Assembly: GCA_036419695.1 (NCBI GenBank)
Contig: CP143946.1
Span: forward strand, 4,830,001-4,894,000
Source: [Clostridium] symbiosum
Lineage (GTDB): Bacteria > Bacillota > Clostridia > Lachnospirales > Lachnospiraceae
DNA length: 64,000 bases
Direction of reading: 5' to 3'
The position numbers and the translations under genes are program-made. Shown here one piece after another: positions 57,911 through 64,000 of this stretch. Under the pieces are notes generated by a model. The model was not told the DNA's origin. It searched no databases and saw only the letters and a list, made by a program, of their open reading frames with translations. Positions within the stretch are counted from its first letter, which is position 1, and each line of letters starts with the position of its first letter.

Positions 57911-59425
57911 TTAACGGCCATCCTGGAAACGGCCGAATGTATCAACCAGCCAGGACAGATATCCGGTCTGTTCGTCGCCGAACTGCCCCGGTTTCATCCT
58001 CCATCTCCAGTTCTCCCCCACCGTGCTCGGCGTGTTCATCCTTGCCCAGTTGTCGAGTTTCAACACATCCTGCATCTGGAAAATCGCCACGCTTGCCACG
58101 GAACCGTAAGCCGCACGGAAAACCTTGTCTACGACCTCGCTCTGATGGGCGGCACCCAGGTAATCCGCGATATACTGAAGCTCCCACCACTGTCTTTTCT
58201 CCGCTTTAAAGTATCCGGCCAGTGTCTCATTGTCATGGGTTCCGCCGTACACTACCGAATTCGGATCATAGCAGTGCGGAAGATGTTCATTAAAACGGTC
58301 TCCGCTGAAAGCAAATTCAATGATTTTCATTCCCGGATAGCCTGTTTCCGCCAGCAGATCCTTTACATCCTGGCTGAAGATTCCCAGATCCTCGGCGATG
58401 ATTTTCGTCGTCCCGACCGCCTCGTTAATTGCATCCGTCAGCTTCCTCCCGGGCCCCTTCACCCATTTTCCGTCCTTCGCATCTTTGGCCCCGTACGGAA
58501 TGGAGTAGTACTGGACCACTCCGATAAAATGGTCGATGCGGATCACGTCGTAGAGTTCGGCCGAAGCTTTCATCCTCTCCCTCCACCAGGCAAAGTCCGT
58601 CTTCTCCATGGTTTCCCAGTCATAGAGGGGATTCCCCCAGAGCTGTCCCTCGTCGGAAAATGCATCCGGCGGCACTCCGGCCACCCTGATCGGCGTCAGT
58701 TCTTTCTCATCCAGCTGGAAAAGCTCCGGATGGCTCCACACATCCGCCCCGTCAAGCGCCACGTAGATCGGGATATCCCCGACAATCTTTACCGCATTCT
58801 CCGCCGCGTAGGCCTTAAGCTTCTCCCACTGTTCAAAGAATTTATACTGCAGGAATTTCCAGTAGTCTATCTCTTCTTCCAGCTCTTTTTCATACTTTTT
58901 AATCGCCTCGGGATCTCGGAGCCTGATGTCCTCGTCCCAGGTCAGCCATTCTCTGTCCTCAAAATGTTTTTTAAGGGCCATATAGAGGCTGTAGTCGGGA
59001 AGCCAGCAGCTGTTTTTCTCACAGAACTTCGCATACTCTTCCGTCTCTTTATGTAAACTTCTTTCAAATGCTTTCCTCAGAAGAGGAAAACGGTAATAAT
59101 GCACTGCATCGTATTTGACCTCTTCCGGCTTTTCCATCCAGAAGCAGGCGTCTATCTCCTCCTGGGTCAGAAGCTCTTCTTCCTTCAGCGTATCGAGGTC
59201 AATAAAATAAGGATTTCCGGCAAATGCGGAAAAGGACTGGTACGGGCTGTCGCCGTAGCTGGTCGGCCCCATCGGGAGTACCTGCCAGTAATTCTGTCTT
59301 GCCCGTTTCAGGGCGTCCACAAATTCATATGCGCTTTTTCCAAACGTACCGATTCCGTATGGGGACGGCAGGCTGAAAATCGGCATCAGAATACCGGCTC
59401 CGCGCTTTAACATTGTTTTCATCAT
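57911..59425 (-). CDS. malQ: 4-alpha-glucanotransferase (amylomaltase)
   Basis: 504 residues, GH77. RGAGILMPIFSLPSPYGIGTFG, then WQVLPMGPTSYGDSPYQSFSAFAGNPYFIDL, VIRIDHFIG (nucleophile Asp), KIIAEDLG (acid/base Glu) and YGGTHDNETLAGYF (transition-state Asp). It rearranges alpha-1,4-glucans during maltodextrin and glycogen use. AGGAG precedes the ATG. It follows the HAD phosphatase gene after a short gap. Confidence 0.96.
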   Translation of the reverse strand: MMKTMLKRGAGILMPIFSLPSPYGIGTFGKSAYEFVDALKRARQNYWQVLPMGPTSYGDSPYQSFSAFAGNPYFIDLDTLKEEELLTQEEIDACFWMEKPEEVKYDAVHYYRFPLLRKAFERSLHKETEEYAKFCEKNSCWLPDYSLYMALKKHFEDREWLTWDEDIRLRDPEAIKKYEKELEEEIDYWKFLQYKFFEQWEKLKAYAAENAVKIVGDIPIYVALDGADVWSHPELFQLDEKELTPIRVAGVPPDAFSDEGQLWGNPLYDWETMEKTDFAWWRERMKASAELYDVIRIDHFIGVVQYYSIPYGAKDAKDGKWVKGPGRKLTDAINEAVGTTKIIAEDLGIFSQDVKDLLAETGYPGMKIIEFAFSGDRFNEHLPHCYDPNSVVYGGTHDNETLAGYFKAEKRQWWELQYIADYLGAAHQSEVVDKVFRAAYGSVASVAIFQMQDVLKLDNWARMNTPSTVGENWRWRMKPGQFGDEQTGYLSWLVDTFGRFQDGR

Positions 59426-59443
59426 TGTTTCTCCTTGTCAGTA

Positions 59444-60130
59444 TTACAGGAATGTTTTAAGCTCAGAAAGCCTGCGTATTTCTCTTGTTACCGGGAGCGC
59501 TTTCCTGTTCTCGTTCCCCTGCGGGTTAAACCAGCATGTGTCGACTCCCGCATTCACCCCGCCCTGGATATCGGATGTCAGGGAATCCCCGATCACCATC
59601 ATCTCCTCCGGCCTGATATCCGGAATGCGGGCAAAACAATAGTCGAAGAATTCCTTCTGCGGTTTCTGGCTTCCCGCTTCCTCGGAGATAAAAAGCTCCC
59701 GGAAATACCCGGAAAGTCCCGAGGCCTTAAGCCGTTTTCTCTGTGTGGCGCCGACGCCGTTGGTCACCACATAGAGCTCATACCGTTCTTTCAGATAATC
59801 GAGAATTTCCAGCGCGCCCTCCATCAGGTAGGCGCCCTCGCCGAGCCAGACGCGGTATGCATCCTCCGCCTCCCTGCCGCTCACCGTCAGATTATGGGCG
59901 CCGAAGAAGCGTTCAAAACGGACTGTCAGAACATCATCCCGCTCCATCTGTCCGACTTCAAATGCCTCCCAGCACTCCTGGTTAATTTTGTGATACTCTT
60001 TCACATAACATTCTTCCGGCTCTAAGCCGTATTTGGCCAGCACCTTTACAAATGCAGCGGCCTCCGCCCTGTCAAAATCCAGGAGCGTGCCGTCCACATC
60101 CATTAAAAGCGCTTTATATTGTCTGCTCAC
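59444..60130 (-). CDS. HAD-family phosphatase, YjjG type
   Basis: 228 residues from GTG 60130, which overlaps the pyrC stop (GTGA); the longer frame upstream is only the pyrC antisense frame. HAD motifs: LLMDVDGTLLDFD (I), VVTNG (II), SQKPQKEFF (Lys, III), VIGDSLTSDIQGG (IV). YjjG-type enzymes are nucleotidases for pyrimidine monophosphates and damaged nucleotides, in keeping with translational coupling to dihydroorotase. Confidence 0.88.
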   Translation of the reverse strand: MSRQYKALLMDVDGTLLDFDRAEAAAFVKVLAKYGLEPEECYVKEYHKINQECWEAFEVGQMERDDVLTVRFERFFGAHNLTVSGREAEDAYRVWLGEGAYLMEGALEILDYLKERYELYVVTNGVGATQRKRLKASGLSGYFRELFISEEAGSQKPQKEFFDYCFARIPDIRPEEMMVIGDSLTSDIQGGVNAGVDTCWFNPQGNENRKALPVTREIRRLSELKTFL

Positions 60131-61416
60131 GCCCGATATACCACCTTTCCACCACAGATTGTGAGTTTCACTTTGCCGTAAAGCTCCTCTCCCACAAATG
60201 GGGAATTGGAGGATTTGGAGCGGAACTCCCTGACCGTGAACTTCTCGCTGTCGTCGAAAATCACGAGGTCGGCATCCCCGCCTTCCCTGATCCGCCCCGA
60301 TTCCAGGCGGTAGAGCCTGGCCGGGTTCAGGCACATCTTCTCCATCAGTTCCAGATAGGTGAGATGTCCGGCCTTTACAAGCTTCGTGACTGCCAGAGGA
60401 AGGGCGGTCTCCAGGCCAATGATTCCGCTTGGTGCTTCCGTGAGCGGTTTTTCTTTCTCCTCTTTGCTGTGCGGGGCGTGATCCGTGGCAATAATATCGA
60501 TCGCACCGCTCTTCAGCCCTTCAATCAGCGCCTCCCTGTCCTTTGCCGTGCGCAGGGGCGGATTCATCTTTGCCAGAGTCCCATGCTCAAGCACAGCCGT
60601 CTCATCCAGTGTAAAGTGATGCGGCGTCACCTCCGCCCACACATCGGCGCCCAGCTCCTTGGCCAGAGCCACCATCTTCACAGAATTTCCGGAACTGATA
60701 TGCTGGATATTGACCGCCGCCCCGGTGTGGAGGGCGATCATACAGTCCCGGGCCACCAGAGAATCCTCTGCAAGCGCGGGAGAACCTCCGATGCCCAGTT
60801 TCTCAGAAACTTCTCCCCGGTTGATTCCGTTATTGAAGATAAATGCAGGATCCTCCTCGTGGAAACTGAGGGGCAGATCAAGCTCTTTTGCCTTCTCCAT
60901 GGCTGCTTTCACCAGTTTTTCATCCATCAGGGGAATGCCGTCGTCCGTAAATCCGGCGGCTCCGCATGCCTTCAGCGCTTCCATGTCGGTCAGCTCCTGT
61001 CCTTTCAGGCCCTTTGACACGGCCGCGGCCGCCAGCACATGAATCCCGGTTGTTTTCCCTTTTTCAATTATATATCCAACCGTCTCCGGATTGTCCGCTG
61101 CCGGTTTCGTGTTCGCCATGCAGACCACCGTCGTGAAACCGCCCGCCTTTGCCGCGGCCGCTCCCGTCACGATGTCTTCCTTGTATGTCAGTCCGGGATC
61201 GCGAAAATGCACATGCACGTCCACCAGTCCCGGGGCAACGATAAGACCCGACGCGTCGATCACTTCCCCGACGCTGTTTACCGCCTCTTCGGCGGGGCCG
61301 TTTTCATTGTTTCCGCGGCTGATTATCTTTTTTATCTTCCCGTCCTCAACCAGTAAATCGGCGGGGCCGTCAAAGCCGCTATCCGGGTCTATGACCCGTC
61401 CGTTTTTTATAAGCAT
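60127..61416 (-). CDS. pyrC: Dihydroorotase
   Basis: 429 residues, amidohydrolase barrel of the Gram-positive class I type. LVDVHVHFRDPGLTYKEDIVTG has the HxH zinc ligands; FSFHEE-like PLSFHEEDP, VNIQHISSG and IIATDHAPHSKEEK complete the metal site. It closes carbamoyl-aspartate to dihydroorotate in pyrimidine synthesis. GAGGAG before ATG. No other pyr gene is near; the next gene is a nucleotidase-type HAD protein. Confidence 0.96.
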   Translation of the reverse strand: MLIKNGRVIDPDSGFDGPADLLVEDGKIKKIISRGNNENGPAEEAVNSVGEVIDASGLIVAPGLVDVHVHFRDPGLTYKEDIVTGAAAAKAGGFTTVVCMANTKPAADNPETVGYIIEKGKTTGIHVLAAAAVSKGLKGQELTDMEALKACGAAGFTDDGIPLMDEKLVKAAMEKAKELDLPLSFHEEDPAFIFNNGINRGEVSEKLGIGGSPALAEDSLVARDCMIALHTGAAVNIQHISSGNSVKMVALAKELGADVWAEVTPHHFTLDETAVLEHGTLAKMNPPLRTAKDREALIEGLKSGAIDIIATDHAPHSKEEKEKPLTEAPSGIIGLETALPLAVTKLVKAGHLTYLELMEKMCLNPARLYRLESGRIREGGDADLVIFDDSEKFTVREFRSKSSNSPFVGEELYGKVKLTICGGKVVYRA

Positions 61417-61527
61417 GATTTTCTCCTCACTGTTTTGGTTGCTGTTTCTGTTGTTGTTTGGGGTACTGCTTTGGTACAGTTTTGCTTACTGTCCTAATTA
61501 CTAGTGAGCCTTATGGCTGCGGCATTC

Positions 61528-61899
61528 TTATTTTGCCGGCACAATTTCCAGCCAGTATCCGTCCGGATCCGAAATAAAGTAGATTCCCATTGCCGGGTTT
61601 TCGAAGCAGACGCAGTCCATCTCCTTATGCTTTTTCAGGGATGCTTCCATATCATCCGTTACAAATGCCAGATGAAACTCATTGTCTCCCAGGTTATAAG
61701 AATCCTTCTCCCAGTCTCTGAGCCAGGTCAGCTCAAGCTGGTAGCCCGTCTCACCATCGCCGAGATACACCAGAATAAAGCTGCCGTCCGCTGCTTCTTT
61801 TCTGCGCACTTCTTTGAGGTTCAGCGCCTCCTCGTAGAATTTTAAAGATTTCTCCAGGTTTACTACATTAAAGTTATTATGTGCAAATGTGAATTTCAT
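61528..61899 (-). CDS. Glyoxalase/VOC-family protein (lactoylglutathione lyase-like)
   Basis: 123 residues, one VOC unit pair. FAHNNFNVVNLEKSLKFYEEAL (metal His), YQLELTWLRD (Glu), EFHLAFVTDDMEASLKKHKEM (His) and FISDPDGYWLEIVP (Glu) supply the four metal ligands of glyoxalase I. It probably detoxifies methylglyoxal or a related aldehyde. Its start overlaps the stop of the upstream gene (ATGA). Confidence 0.9.
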   Translation of the reverse strand: MKFTFAHNNFNVVNLEKSLKFYEEALNLKEVRRKEAADGSFILVYLGDGETGYQLELTWLRDWEKDSYNLGDNEFHLAFVTDDMEASLKKHKEMDCVCFENPAMGIYFISDPDGYWLEIVPAK

Positions 61900-62645
61900 A
61901 TGTCAAGCTCCTCTCCTTCTCTGTGAATCTCTATCAGACGCTCTCTCCATCCCTCGCTGGACGGATGCTGTCTCATCTTTTCAATTATACTGTAGTCTTT
62001 CCAGAAATGCATCGGAATTACGGCTTTTGCATCGGCTTTTTCCATAAATTCTTTCATCCCCAGATAAAACCACTGTTCCAGGCGCGGATCCAGGGGAATA
62101 AAGGCCGCATCCGCCGTGCGTCCCGCCATCTTATCCATCTCTTTTGCATAATTGGCCGCCATATTGTGGTTCCAGGCTTTATCCTCGCCCTCCCACCACC
62201 AGTTATTCAAATCTCCGGCATGGTAAATCTCTTTTCCCTCACAGGAAATCCAGAAAGCCACGCCCTCATCGGTGGATTTAAACGTCTCTATCTCCATGGT
62301 GACGCCGTCCGGCTCCGTATTTCCGCCTTCTTCTGTCTTTTCGTTTTTCCCGGGATGCAGCGTGTATTTCTCACCGGCTTTTACAAACATCACTTTATCA
62401 AGCAGATGCCCCGGCACTTTCTTTTTGTTAATATCTTTAGAGAGAACATATTGAATATCCTCTCTCCCTTCCGCCAGATCAAATATCACCGGTGCAAAGT
62501 GGTCACCGTGAAAATGGCTGGCAAAAACCACCAGAGGCCTGCTCCTGTCAAAATCGGGCAGAGGCCCCTCATAGTAGTCAAACAGCATGGTTACATGGTC
62601 CAGCTTTACGGAGAAAGAGCTGTGATGTATATAGGTTATTTTCAT
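61896..62645 (-). CDS. Metallo-beta-lactamase-fold hydrolase
   Basis: 249 residues, cytoplasmic. SHFHGDHF is the zinc HxHxDH motif; IYHAGDLNNWWWEG (His-Ala-Gly-Asp) and IPMHFWKDY supply the later ligands. Of the UlaG-like branch. Coupling to a glyoxalase-like gene suggests a shared detoxification step (glyoxalase II-like), but it lacks the typical GloB layout. AAGGAGG precedes the ATG. Confidence 0.88.
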   Translation of the reverse strand: MKITYIHHSSFSVKLDHVTMLFDYYEGPLPDFDRSRPLVVFASHFHGDHFAPVIFDLAEGREDIQYVLSKDINKKKVPGHLLDKVMFVKAGEKYTLHPGKNEKTEEGGNTEPDGVTMEIETFKSTDEGVAFWISCEGKEIYHAGDLNNWWWEGEDKAWNHNMAANYAKEMDKMAGRTADAAFIPLDPRLEQWFYLGMKEFMEKADAKAVIPMHFWKDYSIIEKMRQHPSSEGWRERLIEIHREGEELDI

Positions 62646-62704
62646 GGATTTTCGGCCTCCTTGCCTGCCATCGTGTATTGGGTGCTGAGTTTTGTGTTCT
62701 CTTT

Positions 62705-62733
62705 ATTATATTCTAAAAGCCGGGGGGCTTCAA
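62705..62733 (-). promoter_or_regulatory. Promoter of the MBL-glyoxalase pair
   Basis: Minus strand TTGAAG (62733-62728), 17 bp, TATAAT (62710-62705). Confidence 0.7.
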
Positions 62734-62766
62734 TATGAAAAATGAGGACGGCAGTGGGATGGGTAT

Positions 62767-63024
62767 GGACGGGGTGGAGAGTGGGAGGTTGTGAGTCTTC
62801 AGTCCCGGGAGGAGGAGTATCGTAAGGTGGGGGCTACGGAAGAAAGAAATCTCCTGCGGGGACCGCTTCCGCTTATGGAATGCGCAGCGCTTCTAAGCTC
62901 GATAATACCTCGCTAAGAAGCGGCGGATTCCAACGTCCCCTTCGGAGATTTTTTCTTCCTCCTCCCCCACAGGCAGTCTATGACCCGGGACCGAAGACGC
63001 CGGGTTTATTGTCCACCCCGTCCC
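62767..63024. repeat. Long hairpin repeat element, copy D (258 bp)
   Basis: Outer arms GGACGGGGTGGA / TCCACCCCGTCC; next GTCTTCAGTCCCGG / CCGGGACCGAAGAC; inner GAAGAAAGAAATCTCC..GGGGACC facing GTCCCC..GGAGATTTTTTCTTCC. The apex 62888-62922 has CGCTTCT/AGAAGCG arms enclosing AAGCTCGATAATACCTCGCTA, close to the apex of copy A (GCACT/AGTGC arms). The block CGGGGACCGCT..TGCGCAGCG is shared with copy A. Confidence 0.85.
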
Positions 63025-63329
63025 GGAACGGCCACTACTGTCTGTCCTGATTTGGAGGGCGGGGGGATGATACCACCACCTTTTTGATTGCTTATTCTTT
63101 GACTGCTTATGGGGTTGGGATTGGAGAATCTTTACAAAAATGAATCAGAAGGAATTTGACGATAAAAAATAGGAATTTTATCAGTTAGTTGTGGTTTCTC
63201 TATAAGCTGAAATGGCTTGGTTACTGTTTTTTGATTAAATGAGCCTGTATGGAAGTATAAAATGGTTCCCTATTTGGTGCACAAATAAAATTACCGCTTG
63301 CGGGAGGCCTTAAGGTGATCTATTTACAT
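63025..63329. other. AT-rich non-coding stretch
   Basis: 305 bp with no credible gene, markedly more A+T rich than the sequence to its left. Nothing recognisable except possible weak promoters; composition changes here. Confidence 0.5.
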
Positions 63330-63358
63330 TTGACAGAATTGTATAGAATACGTAGAAT
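63330..63358 (+). promoter_or_regulatory. Promoter of the unknown gene at 63461
   Basis: TTGACA (63330-63335), 17 bp, TAGAAT (63353-63358). The leader is about 95 bases, ending in AGGAGG eight bases before the ATG. Confidence 0.75.
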
Positions 63359-63460
63359 GAAACAAATAGCTGGAAATAATGCGCATTAGGCGAGGAAAGC
63401 GAAGGAACGGCAATTTATATTAGACACTGAGTACGGATATAGAAACAGGAGGTTGTTTTT

Positions 63461-63985
63461 ATGAAAAATACAGTAAGTAAGTTGTTTGGTGATATAGATT
63501 ATTTTGCTGAATGTGCCTCGAAAATAGCTATAGAAAATTATAAAGACAGCATACGCAGCAATAGCGTATATTCACGTGACTGTAGGGAAGAAGGGGCCTA
63601 TTTTTGCGCAGTTTCTAAACCATGCTGTAATTCCTTAGAAATGGCGCTTCCTATCCTTTTTATCTATTCATTATATGATCATGAGGAATGGCAGAAAACA
63701 GAGAAACCATGGAAGAATAATTTTAAAACCGATGAGTGGAAAAGTCATTTAAAGGATTATTGGATAGCAAAATACTTCTCGTGTGAGGGCGCTTCAAGTA
63801 TCAAATATATGCAGGCGGATGCCATAGACGGATTCGATATTAAGAATGAAATACTTGATACTGCAATCCCATCTCCTGTTCTTTTTATAACTCGGTATGG
63901 TGATATTAATGCTTGGAACTCTTTCGATTATCTGATTGAAACGGAAGATGAATTTATTCTTTTTGAATCATGGACAACCGCGTAA
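63461..63985 (+). CDS. Unknown 174-residue protein, AT-rich gene
   Basis: ATG with AGGAGG and a good promoter upstream; complete with a TAA stop. Soluble, no signal peptide or membrane segment. Mixed charge, with five Cys residues (ECAS, RDCREE, KPCCNS, SCEGAS), many aromatics, and an acidic C-terminus (YLIETEDEFILFESWTTA). No family recognised. The size, acidity and AT-rich composition resemble immunity or other accessory proteins, but nothing shows that function. Codon use (many AAA, ATA, TTA) differs from the left-hand genes, hinting at transfer. Confidence 0.75.
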   Translation: MKNTVSKLFGDIDYFAECASKIAIENYKDSIRSNSVYSRDCREEGAYFCAVSKPCCNSLEMALPILFIYSLYDHEEWQKTEKPWKNNFKTDEWKSHLKDYWIAKYFSCEGASSIKYMQADAIDGFDIKNEILDTAIPSPVLFITRYGDINAWNSFDYLIETEDEFILFESWTTA

Positions 63986-64000
63986 TACATAAAAATCAGC

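Noticed and set aside
57866..59056. 396-residue ORF antisense to malQ
   Set aside because: Shadow of malQ; the sense strand has all GH77 motifs.
60131..60334. N-terminal extension of the HAD phosphatase frame
   Set aside because: It overlaps pyrC in another frame; GTG 60130 with GTGA coupling gives the normal HAD start.
1..64000. CRISPR array, tRNA, rRNA, prophage, transposase or integrase
   Set aside because: I saw no regularly spaced short repeats, no cloverleaf-like sequences with a TTCGAATC-type arm and no recombinase-type proteins.

Overview
The window looks like a chromosomal segment of a Gram-positive gut anaerobe of the Lachnospiraceae (Clostridium cluster XIVa: Enterocloster, Hungatella or Lacrimispora-like). 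The reasons are strong AGGAGG-type ribosome sites, roughly even base composition by eye, lipobox ABC-transporter binding proteins, LPxTG proteins with class B and class C sortases, Firmicute-type dihydroorotase and ABC-F proteins, and many Lachnospiraceae-type families (DUF4860-like pilus genes, a BTAD regulator next to a pilus locus, a ParB-BMP fusion). No rRNA, tRNA, transposase, phage gene or CRISPR array was seen. The assignment is by pattern only.

Layout. 1-5.9 kb: the end of a glycogen-debranching-enzyme homologue that has lost its catalytic residues, an Uup-type ABC-F ATPase, exonuclease III and a dicarboxylate/amino-acid symporter. 6.0-7.0 kb: two long hairpin repeat elements. 7.2-12.2 kb: a secreted transglutaminase-like protein, then a compact type IV pilus-like operon (PilC-type platform, four small pilin-like proteins, PilT-type ATPase). 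12.4-14.6 kb: cold-shock protein and a PAS-GGDEF diguanylate cyclase. 14.8-27.4 kb: a sortase-assembled pilus locus (BTAD regulator, small unknown protein, 2131-residue adhesin, major pilin, sortase C, minor pilin, sortase B). 27.7-34.2 kb: NahK-type N-acetylhexosamine kinase, nucleotidyltransferase, sugar ABC transporter and divergent AraC regulator. 34.3-41.0 kb: an XRE regulator, a polyamine-type ABC transporter and a DhaK-DhaL kinase. 41.1-43.0 kb: a LysR regulator and two small genes, one cyclophilin-like (DUF3830). 43.2-47.6 kb: a broken acetyltransferase gene, a GH112 phosphorylase with divergent AraC regulator, and an XRE regulator. 47.7-49.3 kb: a second ABC-F ATPase with a possible leader peptide. 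50-52.7 kb: a ParB-like/BMP fusion and a phosphoesterase. 52.8-57 kb: GntR regulator, sodium symporter and gamma-glutamyltransferase. 57.2-62.6 kb: lipoprotein, MalQ, HAD phosphatase, PyrC, glyoxalase-like and metallo-beta-lactamase-fold proteins. 63-64 kb: an AT-rich stretch with one unknown gene.

How the genes fit together. GH112 phosphorylase, HexNAc kinase, nucleotidyltransferase and the sugar ABC transporter together resemble the bifidobacterial lacto-N-biose/galacto-N-biose pathway, here split between two loci 11 kb apart, each with its own AraC regulator. LysR and the DUF3830 gene pair share a 25-bp box in their control regions, which suggests one regulatory unit. The GntR-symporter-GGT module has a heptad-repeat operator over its promoter.

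The most unusual signal is a family of long imperfect inverted repeats (four near-complete copies at about 6.1-6.4, 6.7-7.0, 49.5-49.9 and 62.8-63.0 kb, plus two fragments). Inner arms are conserved between copies. The outermost arms and the apical hairpin stems differ between copies but still pair within each copy, which suggests that the fold itself is maintained.
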